Shown here: positions 1 through 8,019 of the stretch, piece by piece
Numbering within the stretch: position 1 is the first letter of the stretch
Layout of the letters: each line of letters starts with the position of its first letter
NCBI GenBank assembly: GCA_907163375.1
Contig: CAJQUW010003459.1
Coordinates: 15,001-79,000 of the forward strand
From: Prostheceraeus crozeri
Lineage: Eukaryota; Platyhelminthes; Polycladida; Euryleptidae
Reading direction: 5' to 3'
Length of the DNA: 64,000 bases
The notes under the pieces: model-generated
Databases searched by the model: none
What the model was told of the DNA's origin: nothing
What the model saw: only the letters and a program-made list of their open reading frames with translations
Translations under genes and position numbers: made by a program

Positions 1-167
1 GATGAATGGCTGCATGGGAAACCGCACGCTAAGATTTTTGTCAACAGACCGACCCACCTGTGACAATAGACAGGAACAATCATCGCCCCTCACCGCGGTT
101 GCTGACCGCTCATCACAGGAGGCGGGGGAAAATATCCAACGGTGATGTAACTTGACACCCTGCCGGA

Positions 168-1210
168 TTGATGGCATCAGAGAATCTTCCTAATTGTGAA
201 GTGACAATCTTTCTTATAAAAGCTCTTGTTATTCATGCCTTCATCAAATGTGAGAGTCTGACGAAGATTAAATCGAAAATTTACTCAACAGAGTATTTTT
301 ATTTTATACCCGCAAGGCTATTAGCACAAATCAACTCCATTATTCAAACTCGGGTATGGCCAACGTATTTAGAAATTTATTGAACAGTCTATTTGGTAAG
401 ACGATGGAGGATGTTAGAAAGCGCGTAAACTACAAACTAGTTAATGATGATCAAAAGTATCACAAATTGACCTCATCACCTCTATTCATCGATAGAGACA
501 TAATCGATGAGGATCTTGTAGGTATTAAAATGATAAAATCTGAAGTTGAGTTGTGCAAACCCATCTATATTGGTCAAGCTGTTCTAGATTACTCCAAGCT
601 TGAAATGTATCAACTCTTCTATAAAATACTAAAACCGTGTCCTCTCGTAAAAGAGGTTCGTTTGTTGGGTGGTGATACAGATAGTTTCTTTTTAGGTATT
701 ACCACTCAAAAAGATTTAAATTTCAATGAAGTAGGAAAATCTTTAGAAAGATATTTTGATACATCAAATTATCCTGCTGATCATCCACTCTACTCCATCA
801 AAAATAAGGCAAAACTTGGCTGCTTTAAGGATGAGACAGCAGGGAAGGAAATAGATGAAATGATTCTCCTCCGTCCAAAAATGTATTCTATGAAATTAAA
901 GGATAGCGACGATAGTATTAAGCGTGCTAAAGGCATATCAAGATCATTGGTCTCTAACATGAAACATAAGAATTTCAGGAAAGCCTATAGAAATAAAAAT
1001 ATAACGTTTGTCAATATGACAATCTTAAAATCTAAGTCGCATGAGATCAAAACTCATACTTTTAGGAAACGGGCGCTTTCAGCATGGGAGGATAAGAGGT
1101 GCTGGTTAGAACACAACATATCTCTTCCACATGGACATCCTGACACAAACATACCACCACCCAAAAGAATTAAACTCACACTACCACATTCAGGAGACGT
1201 CTTAGCATAA
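168..1210 (+). pseudogene. POLB: Polinton DNA polymerase B, C-terminal fragment with a frameshift
   Basis: Protein-primed type B DNA polymerase that would replicate the element. The main reading frame (356-1210, 284 aa) starts at polymerase motif B (NLLNSLFGKT, residues 7-16) and contains motif C as GGDTDS (residues 105-110), followed by the thumb region and a basic C-terminal tail. Lines similar to PIYIGQAVLDYSKL just before motif C are typical of Polinton polymerases. Sequence in a different frame (168 to about 352) reads plausibly as the stretch just upstream of motif B, so a one-base indel in the G run near 351-354 probably separates them. Exonuclease motifs, terminal protein region and palm motif A are missing; a full Polinton PolB exceeds 1000 aa. 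Positions 1-167 do not look like polymerase, so the gene is truncated rather than merely cut by the window edge. It runs convergently towards the minus-strand structural genes. Confidence 0.82.
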
Positions 1211-1421
1211 TCATCCTTAACTTAGTATTTTGATGTTGATTTCTGTAGATAAACATTGTTGTTTTATGTATCGCATGAGATTGTTTTTTTTTTTTCCTTG
1301 TGAATATGTGTCCACATCTGTACATTCCCCATGTGATGACTTTTCCACTGAAAGACATTTTTCCTATCCCTGTATATTTCCACCCTTCACGAAGTAAAAA
1401 GACTTTTTGTATATAACAATG

Positions 1422-1506
1422 TTTATTGAAGTGCGCTCATGTATATATTTTCAGTGGATGTTGTATAAAGTCTATTCCTTCACATTCATGTACATATTTC
1501 AATAAA
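1422..1506. terminator. Convergent polyadenylation signals between PolB and structural gene
   Basis: An AATAAA hexamer lies on the plus strand at 1501-1506, downstream of the polymerase fragment. Another lies on the minus strand at 1422-1427, downstream of the structural gene ending at 1522. The two transcripts would overlap tail to tail. Seen as hexamers only; use is inferred. Confidence 0.45.
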
Positions 1507-1521
1507 CATATCACAATGACT

Positions 1522-3072
1522 TCACTTTGTTTTCCGAAACACTAACGTTATGAGGGATTTAGTATCTTTCACATGGATGCACTCTTGTAAACCATTGGTA
1601 ATTTTGATAGCAATAGAGGGTATAGTTTGTTTGACGACGGGATGATAGAAAATAGATTCAAACATCTTCTCGACTATTCCATATGAAGCGTCTTTATCAT
1701 GAATGAAATCACGTAAAATGTATTCTTTTTTCTCACCAACAGAAATAGGTAGAATCAAATCACTTTGAATGTAAAGGTGCTGTTCATGTTTATCAAGTGT
1801 CATTGGTGTTTCTATACCAATCGTATGCGCAGCAGCAAACACAGTTTGTAGCATTGAAAAACCAAAGAGTTTTTTCAAATTTTTACTCAATTGACATTGA
1901 ATGTCATCACCCAGTTTCAGAACAACGCGTTGATTTTCAATTGAAAACGAAATGTGGTGTGTCTTTACATCATATTTACTTTTCATCACATGCTTCAACT
2001 TCTGTTGTATATAAGGATTTACTACATGAATGAAGCTTTCAACTGTATGATATAGACGCGGCATTATATTGATAGCAACTTTAGATTCTTCATAAGACTG
2101 GTAAATTTTCTTGATGCGATCGCCATAGATGTCCACCCACCATTCATCATTAACTGAATCAGCTTTAGTGTGATATTCATGAGAAGCATACACCACACCG
2201 CTTCCAATAATAGGTGTATAATGTCTTACAAAATGACGCAAGGTTGGAGAGAAATAAACTGTAAGTTTGTCATTATATTTCTGAATAACCAACTTATTTT
2301 TGTCCGCCATAATTTTCTCTCCATACTTCTTACCCACAGTCTCATTCCATCGTTTTACTAACTCAATAAGTGATAAAGGTTGAACACCACGCTTTTTCAA
2401 AATGATGCGTTCTTCGCATTCTACAACATCTTCATCAAATATTTTAAATCTATAATGAAATTTGTTGATTCGATTTGAATAAACTTTTCTAACATTTGCA
2501 GTAGCAATTGACGTTAGATGTAGTCCATGACCAAAACCGAGATGCGGATAGAATTCACTATCCAACCTCAGCGTAAGACCTTTAGTAAAAGAATGAAAGC
2601 GGAGGAACTGTCTCCCACTCCAATGATAGATAGTAAACTCATAAGCTTTCTGATTTTTATTCTTCATGATGGAAGTATTACCACTGTTGAATGCCTTAAT
2701 AATTTTCTCATTCCCAAATGGCTCATAAGAATCTGATTTTATCTGAATCCATTCATAGTTCCACTTTCCATCTGATGTTAAATTGTATGGGAACTGAAAT
2801 GCATTATTCATCGTTATTCCATCATGGGTGCGAGGAGTCAATATCATTTCTTCCAAATCATTCACATTCTGAATATTGCTATCATAGCAAATACTAGAAA
2901 CGCCAACCTCCCATTCACCTTCTAAATGCAGTGGGCGATTTAATTCTACTCGATAGTCTGATGGTTTATTTTTGGGAAATTTATTCATAGAAGCATTACT
3001 GGGCAAGTAGATTAGAAACGAGTCCTTATTTTCACTTTCCATATTATTCACATTGGAAAAATATATTAGCAT
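1522..3072 (-). CDS. Polinton structural-type protein A (LPSN/GEWEVG family)
   Basis: Protein of 516 aa, or 506 aa if translation starts at the second Met (codon at 3042), which aligns better with its neighbour. The N-terminus has LIYLPSNASMNKFPKNKP followed by LEGEWEVGVSSICY, a signature I know from uncharacterised proteins of invertebrate Polintons. The adjacent gene at 3083-4501 has the same layout, so the two are tandem paralogues with an 11-base gap. Their size, position beside capsid genes and beta-rich composition suggest a virion component such as a vertex, spike or fibre protein; that is inference. No signal peptide or membrane segment is obvious. The reading frame is intact. Confidence 0.7.
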   Translation of the reverse strand: MLIYFSNVNNMESENKDSFLIYLPSNASMNKFPKNKPSDYRVELNRPLHLEGEWEVGVSSICYDSNIQNVNDLEEMILTPRTHDGITMNNAFQFPYNLTSDGKWNYEWIQIKSDSYEPFGNEKIIKAFNSGNTSIMKNKNQKAYEFTIYHWSGRQFLRFHSFTKGLTLRLDSEFYPHLGFGHGLHLTSIATANVRKVYSNRINKFHYRFKIFDEDVVECEERIILKKRGVQPLSLIELVKRWNETVGKKYGEKIMADKNKLVIQKYNDKLTVYFSPTLRHFVRHYTPIIGSGVVYASHEYHTKADSVNDEWWVDIYGDRIKKIYQSYEESKVAINIMPRLYHTVESFIHVVNPYIQQKLKHVMKSKYDVKTHHISFSIENQRVVLKLGDDIQCQLSKNLKKLFGFSMLQTVFAAAHTIGIETPMTLDKHEQHLYIQSDLILPISVGEKKEYILRDFIHDKDASYGIVEKMFESIFYHPVVKQTIPSIAIKITNGLQECIHVKDTKSLITLVFRKTK

Positions 3073-3082
3073 ACGTTTTGCA

Positions 3083-4501
3083 TTAACTCTTCATTCGGAA
3101 ATGGAGTGTGATACTTGTCACAGCATCTTTATGAAAAGGAATCAACGCACCAGCATCGTCATAAATGGCAATATCAATTTGTGGGATGTAGTTTGATTTC
3201 AGCTTTGTATAATGCACTTTCTTGAAAGTATGCTCAGATAAAATACTGCAGCTCTTTGGCTGGTATGGTATCATTGCTAGCAATGGAGCTTCAACATCTC
3301 CCACACGTACATCTTCACCAATATTGGAATATATCTGAAAATAGTTAATACGACGCGATAGCGACATGTCTGCGCTAGCTTTGGTTACAGTACCACTTTT
3401 AAAGATATTTTGGTCAAAACCCAAAATGTCCATTAGAGTTTTATCCATAATTAGTTCAATACCTTTTCCACTTATAGTGAGAGACAAAGTACCTTCTTTT
3501 TCAGAAAATGAAATATGTTGCTCATTAATCACTTCATTTAAATAATCTACAACCAATTTAACCGAAGTAATAATGCGAGGCATCAACACTCTTGTTTCAT
3601 GTAAGAAACCACCAAAAGGCTCTACACACTTTCTGTATAAAGATACGGCCCATTCTGTATCAAATTGATTTGGCCTTTCACATGGTAAATGTTGCATATC
3701 AGATTTTCCATGAACAGCTGCAGAACGATGTCGTAAGAACTGATGAAAATCTTTTGAACAAACTAATACTAGATCATCATCATTTAATTTGCTTATTGCA
3801 ATATGATTAGATGATTTGATATAAGTCAATGTTGCCACTTGTTTACCATCAACTCGAAGGAGATAATTAAATTTCTTCAATAATGTTTCAGGAGTCATGT
3901 TTGTCTTTCTTGGCTTAATCACAATCTTCTTCACCAACGTCTTCTCATTTCTTGGAATAAGATCTACATAATAAGCTTCCTCTCGATATATTAACTGTTT
4001 ATGACCACTTATGTGGTAATTAACGTTAAAATTATCATAGCTTGTTAAGGCGCTAGCGAGGTAGCCTAAATCATTTCTTAAACTTGGACTTAAACCAACA
4101 ATCCAATCTTTCTCAACTACATGATGTACATAATTATAATCATCATTGTGCGGAGTAAATTGGACAATATGTTTACACGCTTTATTCAAGAAATCATATA
4201 TAAACTTTTTACATGATAAGAGATCTTTCTTTGACCACTGTGGAATGTATACTCGGCACCCCTTTTCACATTGATAAGCAGCTGTACGCCTCATATTAAT
4301 AGTCATCACCTCATGATCAAAAGTATAGACACAGTTGCTATAAACAAGTTGAGTGACACCCACTTCCCAATTCCCATTTAGCTGTTGTGCATGATCAATG
4401 GGAGTAGAAAAGAGTGCGGCTCGATTACTAGTAAATCTCTTTGTAGCCGCATTGCTAAGCAAAATATGATAAAACGACATTTTTATATTGCTAATCTGCA
4501 A
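3083..4501 (-). CDS. Polinton structural-type protein B, paralogue of protein A
   Basis: Protein of 472 aa; the Met at codon 4480 (sequence MSFYHILLSNAATKRF) is the likelier start because it matches the start of the neighbouring paralogue. It shares the N-terminal block with LNGNWEVGVTQLVY. Both proteins also carry a later similar block (KDFHQFLRH here, SPTLRHFVRH in protein A), so homology appears to run along the whole length. Function is unknown; a virion surface role is inferred from context. The start codon lies only 14 to 35 bases from the plus-strand PC4-like gene at 4516, so both must be driven from a very compact bidirectional region. Confidence 0.7.
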   Translation of the reverse strand: MQISNIKMSFYHILLSNAATKRFTSNRAALFSTPIDHAQQLNGNWEVGVTQLVYSNCVYTFDHEVMTINMRRTAAYQCEKGCRVYIPQWSKKDLLSCKKFIYDFLNKACKHIVQFTPHNDDYNYVHHVVEKDWIVGLSPSLRNDLGYLASALTSYDNFNVNYHISGHKQLIYREEAYYVDLIPRNEKTLVKKIVIKPRKTNMTPETLLKKFNYLLRVDGKQVATLTYIKSSNHIAISKLNDDDLVLVCSKDFHQFLRHRSAAVHGKSDMQHLPCERPNQFDTEWAVSLYRKCVEPFGGFLHETRVLMPRIITSVKLVVDYLNEVINEQHISFSEKEGTLSLTISGKGIELIMDKTLMDILGFDQNIFKSGTVTKASADMSLSRRINYFQIYSNIGEDVRVGDVEAPLLAMIPYQPKSCSILSEHTFKKVHYTKLKSNYIPQIDIAIYDDAGALIPFHKDAVTSITLHFRMKS

Positions 4502-4515
4502 CTTTGCATAACATC

Positions 4516-4865
4516 ATGAAGACTTGGATTTTGGACTCTCTACAATATATCAGAGTTGATCGTGATGGAAACGTACATTTCAAAAATTCTCATGGTCATA
4601 CATCAAGAGGTATTACATTAACATGGCGACAATTTGTCAACCTCAATGATATCATGAGGAATATTTTGAAACATTAAGATTCATCTCCTTGGGTGATCAA
4701 GTTTGGCTTCAACATTACAGAAATGAAATTCAAATCTACCATTCTCATTCCGCAAACTGTTTCTCATTTCGCAAATACAATTGGGAGAAGTATAGAAGAT
4801 ACATACATCGCTCCATCATGACATTTATTCGTCGTGAGTTCATCGCCCTACTATGCAAATCTTAA
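4516..4865 (+). pseudogene. PC4-like protein, copy 1, frameshifted
   Basis: Starts at an ATG at 4516 and reads 53 codons to a stop at 4675-4677. The homologous second half continues in another frame to a stop at 4863-4865. The intact tandem paralogue at 4888 shows that these are two halves of one gene (matching blocks LDSLQ, RDGNVHFK, then VWLQHYRNEIQIYH and NWEKYRR). The pattern of a beta strand pair with a GNVHFK-type turn followed by ITLTWRQFVNL resembles the PC4/Sub1 single-strand DNA binding fold, and the second half looks like a degenerate second repeat of it. A single indel near 4670 broke the gene, or is a sequence error. Confidence 0.55.
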
Positions 4866-4887
4866 TCAGATATGATTACCACGCACC

Positions 4888-5538
4888 ATGAGTTGGAAAT
4901 TAGATTCCCTACAACGTATTGAAACGGATCATGATCGAAACGTCTATTTCAAAGATTCAACTGGAAATGTGAGAAGAGAGTTTGCTTTATCTTATCGTCA
5001 TTTTCAATCTCTACATCATATCATGAAGGACTTGAAATACTTCTATATGAAAAGACATTCACGTATTGGAAATCGCATCTGGCTGCGCGTCAACAATCGG
5101 CGAATTCAACTCTATCATTCCCAACTTCATACTAACTTCACATTTCATCAAGGTAGTTGGGAAAAGTATAAAAGGAAGGTACATCGCTCAATTTACTCAT
5201 TCTTTCATCATGAAGCGCCATCGCTACACCATCGTCAACATTCTCCGTCGCTTCAGACTCTACACCAAAATCGATCTCACAACATTACGCCAACAGCTTC
5301 CAAACAGCAAGTATTACCCGGGCCGTCCTCAAATGTTAGTGGTGAAGATGAACAATTCACGGAATCTTCAACTCTTCCCAAATGGGACTGTACAGATTCT
5401 CGGCGCCCTTTCTCATTCATCGGCGCAGTCAATGCGCTTAGAGCTACAAAGACTACTACGTCGGATATGGAAGAGGGAGAGGTGTGTGATGTCGAATCTG
5501 ACTGTGGACAATATGGTGATCTCTACTCAATTGAGTGA
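4888..5538 (+). CDS. PC4-like protein, copy 2
   Basis: Protein of 216 aa. Residues 1-105 match the broken upstream copy and contain two apparent PC4-like repeats: one around NVYFKDSTGN and the FALSYRHFQSL helix, a second around IWLRVNNRRIQLYHS and GSWEKYKRKVHRSI. Known PC4/Sub1 family members bind single-stranded or melted DNA and act as transcription or replication cofactors; assignment here rests on pattern similarity only. The last ~110 residues overlap the TBP-like gene in another frame, are Ser/His/Gln-rich and have no counterpart in copy 1, so the C-terminus may be an overprinted tail. It sits 22 bases after copy 1 on the same strand. Confidence 0.55.
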   Translation: MSWKLDSLQRIETDHDRNVYFKDSTGNVRREFALSYRHFQSLHHIMKDLKYFYMKRHSRIGNRIWLRVNNRRIQLYHSQLHTNFTFHQGSWEKYKRKVHRSIYSFFHHEAPSLHHRQHSPSLQTLHQNRSHNITPTASKQQVLPGPSSNVSGEDEQFTESSTLPKWDCTDSRRPFSFIGAVNALRATKTTTSDMEEGEVCDVESDCGQYGDLYSIE

Positions 5539-5755
5539 CAGTCTATCATTTTTGAAGATTCGTACCAGCAGTTACAGTTTGTGTTATGAACCCGAACTTT
5601 TTCCTGCAGCTCTCATTAGTTGTTGGTTGCCTGTGCATGTGGCAATCTTTCATAATAGTAAAGTGATCATTACTGGACTAAAATCTCATGAACAAGCAAA
5701 TATGATCCTAGACTATCTCATTGAGTATGTACGTACCCAGCGGATTGTAAAATAA
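5210..5755 (+). CDS. TATA-binding-protein-like protein with two TBP repeats
   Basis: The frame is open from 5066, but the Met at 5210 is the probable start because similarity to TBP begins directly after it (181 aa). Repeat 1 (about residues 8-87) has IVNIL, YYPGRP and LFPNGTVQILGALS. Repeat 2 (about 97-176) has VDNMVIS, YEPELFPA (126-133), VAIFHNS and KVIITG (151-156). These follow the saddle-fold TBP pattern, and YEPELFP is nearly identical to the cellular motif. Of the four DNA-kinking phenylalanine positions, three are kept (F56, F131, F147); the first in repeat 1 is replaced by Pro. The expected role is binding promoter TATA elements for viral transcription, which is inference. It overlaps the PC4-like gene by 329 bases and its stop codon overlaps an AATAAA signal. 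A host TBP would be far more conserved and would carry introns. Confidence 0.75.
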   Translation: MKRHRYTIVNILRRFRLYTKIDLTTLRQQLPNSKYYPGRPQMLVVKMNNSRNLQLFPNGTVQILGALSHSSAQSMRLELQRLLRRIWKRERCVMSNLTVDNMVISTQLSDSLSFLKIRTSSYSLCYEPELFPAALISCWLPVHVAIFHNSKVIITGLKSHEQANMILDYLIEYVRTQRIVK

Positions 5756-5787
5756 AAAACAATTTTTTCCAACATGATGTTTTTATT
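5751..5787. terminator. Tail-to-tail polyadenylation signals overlapping stop codons
   Basis: AATAAA on the plus strand at 5751-5756 overlaps the TAA of the TBP-like gene. AATAAA on the minus strand at 5782-5787 overlaps the TAA of the protease gene. The two converging genes are separated by only 27 bases. Confidence 0.55.
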
Positions 5788-6243
5788 TCAAATCATGATA
5801 GAACTTACAAATCATTTTTTCATTAGAGGATGGATTACATGAAAAGTTTTGAATAATAGATGCAAATCGAGATACATGTAAACGTTTTAAGATGAAGTAC
5901 AGTACAAAAGCACCACACGTTGATGAAAGTGGATGTTGTAGTATGCGTTCATTCGCTGATATTGACGCGTATGTTTTCTCAACCACTGCTGTGTTGGTAT
6001 ATTTGGAGGTTGAGCAAGAGAGTCAAATAGTTCACCACGTCGGTCTTCTCCAATAAAGATCGCTTTCCAATGCTCACCGCCTAAATTCTGTGAATGAGTG
6101 TTTAGCACAATAAAGATGGGATAGTGATTTACTGCAGGTGGTAAGGTATCGAGTGAATAGACATTATCGAAAGCTTTCAACGTCGCTTCGTCTGCATTAC
6201 GCTGCACTTTAGTCTTAATATCGTCAGCAGTCAACCAACTCAT
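5783..6243 (-). pseudogene. PRO: Adenovirus-type cysteine protease (adenain-like), frameshifted
   Basis: Maturation protease of Polintons and adenoviruses, which cleaves virion precursors. The first part (6243-5887) contains the catalytic His in GGEHWKAIF (H58) and the acidic residue in FDSLAQPP (D74). The catalytic Cys lies in a second frame (5986-5783) in QHPLSSTCGAFVLYF, the expected Q...S..CG pattern. An indel between about 5940 and 5985 joins the frames. Apart from that the gene has normal length (about 150 aa) and all catalytic residues. Its ATG overlaps the stop codon of the capsid gene (TAATG), so the two are probably co-transcribed. Frameshift, assembly error or programmed shift cannot be told apart here; the first two are likelier. 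Confidence 0.8.
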
Positions 6244-7520
6244 TAACGATTATACTGAAGAATCACGTCACGATACTTTGTAATTTCAATATTTGAATCG
6301 AAGACTGCATAAATTAATACATTGATCGTCTCAGGTAGTGTTCTTTTGAACGTCAAATCCAAACGAATATTATGAGGCACGTTCGCTTGACGATAGGGTG
6401 CACTAATATCGCTGTCAGCAGTTAAATCAAATGCATAAATAGTATATCCACTCTTAAACTCTTTCATAGTAAGTCCGTTGGTGTCATCCGTATTGTAAAA
6501 GCCAAAGACATCCATAAAATCAACATAACTGCGCATAAATTGATCTGAAGCAAAATCTGGTTTGTAGGGTGGACCAGGATGACTCACACCATTTACACGT
6601 AAAGCAATTTCACTTAACTGATTGTGTTTAAAATTGAAAGGATTCTTCTTTATATTACCATTAAATGCATCATTTTCAACCATTGCCACCATGAGGAGCT
6701 TCGGTGCTTCCGATGGAAAGAGGCCATCTTTCATGAAACTCTTTTGATCTTTCGGAATTGTAAAGGTGAGAAGCTTTGTATGCTGAATGGGGTAAATGGC
6801 ATTTTGGCGGTTAAGGCCTTCAGCATGCCCTCTAATGACACTTGGATTCGGTACTACTCGACGAATGTAAAGTGCAATATCTTCCACATGAATTCTAAAA
6901 TTGTCAACTTTAGCAAATGCATTCAGCGCAAATTCAGGCTTATTCAATGTCAGCTTGAGTCGCATGCTGGTATTACACAGTAAAAACTTTGACTGTCTAA
7001 AGAAGTCTAAATTCAGCGGACCATATAGCTGACATACTCTACTATCTTTAATCATAGCAGATCGCTTTACAAAGCCACTGTTTGTTTCAACATCAAATTT
7101 TCCTGCTTCATCTCTGTACCATCCCATGGCTTCCATATGACTTTTTTGTGCTGCTGGATGAAACTGTGATACATGATTGAAATATGATTTATAGGGATAA
7201 TCGCTTTGACCACCTTCCACTTGCTGCTCTCCAATCGTTAGAGAAACATCACGAAGTAATGTAGTCAATGGTAAATTGTTCAGTCCAACTTTATGTGCAT
7301 CGTCAATAGCAGTTCCATCTGCTTGCTGAATTCTAAACCTCAAATCAAGCATCGCATAACTCAAATCTATGTAGTCATCACTACCACCAGGAATAACAAA
7401 TTCAATGGGGCCAGCATTCTCAGCTGTTCGAGGATGATAATCTACAATACTTGAACTAAGAATATCTGTCTGTATGGCTTGTTGATCGAACAAACAAAAA
7501 CCGGAAGTTTTACACTCCAT
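6243..7520 (-). CDS. MCP: Polinton capsid protein (F54H12.2-like, probable double jelly-roll major capsid protein)
   Basis: Intact 425-aa frame. It has the order of blocks seen in the widespread uncharacterised protein F54H12.2-like family: GPIEFVIPGG then DYIDLSYAMLDLRFRI near the N-terminus, YPYKSYFNHV with a following Ala-rich WYRDEAG block in the middle, ALYIRRVVPNPSVI, KNPFNFKHNQLSEIALRVNG, and a C-terminal SGYTIYAFDLTAD and LPETINVLIYAVFDS. This family is encoded by Polintons and adintoviruses and forms icosahedral capsids. Length fits a double jelly-roll capsid protein, though I cannot fully exclude the minor (penton) protein. Flanked by the protease and a basic virion protein, a standard Polinton arrangement. 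Confidence 0.75.
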   Translation of the reverse strand: MECKTSGFCLFDQQAIQTDILSSSIVDYHPRTAENAGPIEFVIPGGSDDYIDLSYAMLDLRFRIQQADGTAIDDAHKVGLNNLPLTTLLRDVSLTIGEQQVEGGQSDYPYKSYFNHVSQFHPAAQKSHMEAMGWYRDEAGKFDVETNSGFVKRSAMIKDSRVCQLYGPLNLDFFRQSKFLLCNTSMRLKLTLNKPEFALNAFAKVDNFRIHVEDIALYIRRVVPNPSVIRGHAEGLNRQNAIYPIQHTKLLTFTIPKDQKSFMKDGLFPSEAPKLLMVAMVENDAFNGNIKKNPFNFKHNQLSEIALRVNGVSHPGPPYKPDFASDQFMRSYVDFMDVFGFYNTDDTNGLTMKEFKSGYTIYAFDLTADSDISAPYRQANVPHNIRLDLTFKRTLPETINVLIYAVFDSNIEITKYRDVILQYNR

Positions 7521-7522
7521 GA

Positions 7523-7978
7523 TTAGAAGTTATAGCAGCGTCGTCGTTTAGCGCCTGATGAATGATTAGAGCCTCTGCGACGTTTGCGTGAATGCCTTTT
7601 GACTGAAGATCGCACCTTACCAGCTCCGCGATGTTTCCTCCTTCCTTTATTCATTCGTTTAGGTGATTTCTTTCCTTGAGTAACACCAGCAATGGTCTGC
7701 TTCAATGTTTTTAAACCGCGTTCCTTCCCACGATTCAACAAACTGCTCTTGAAACTTCTACCTCTGGAAAGATCACTAGCAACATCACCAGCAAAGCCAA
7801 CGGCATTACTTAAAACATTTCGTTTTAAAGATCTACCGACATTGGATATGAGAGGTGCTACAACAGATTTCAGTGCACCAAGTATGCTACCTCCACGTTG
7901 GCGGCGAGCACCGATGTAAATTTGTCCTCCGCCACTTACATAGGAGGGTCGTGAATAAAATGAGGCAGTTGGATTCAT
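7523..7978 (-). CDS. Small basic virion protein precursor (adenovirus pVI/pX-like)
   Basis: Protein of 151 aa. The N-terminal third is Gly-rich with an amphipathic hydrophobic segment (ILGALKSVVAPLISNVG, about residues 32-48). The C-terminus is extremely basic (RKHRGAGK, HSRKRRRG, GAKRRRC). RQRGGSI and SGGGQI resemble the GG-type cleavage sites used by adenain-like proteases. Composition and placement two bases upstream of the capsid gene suggest a capsid-interior, membrane-lytic or DNA-condensing peptide precursor. Functional label is inference from composition and context. Confidence 0.6.
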   Translation of the reverse strand: MNPTASFYSRPSYVSGGGQIYIGARRQRGGSILGALKSVVAPLISNVGRSLKRNVLSNAVGFAGDVASDLSRGRSFKSSLLNRGKERGLKTLKQTIAGVTQGKKSPKRMNKGRRKHRGAGKVRSSVKRHSRKRRRGSNHSSGAKRRRCYNF

Positions 7979-8019
7979 AGCTCAAACCCTAAACATTGTT
8001 AGTTACAACTTTGCATGAA

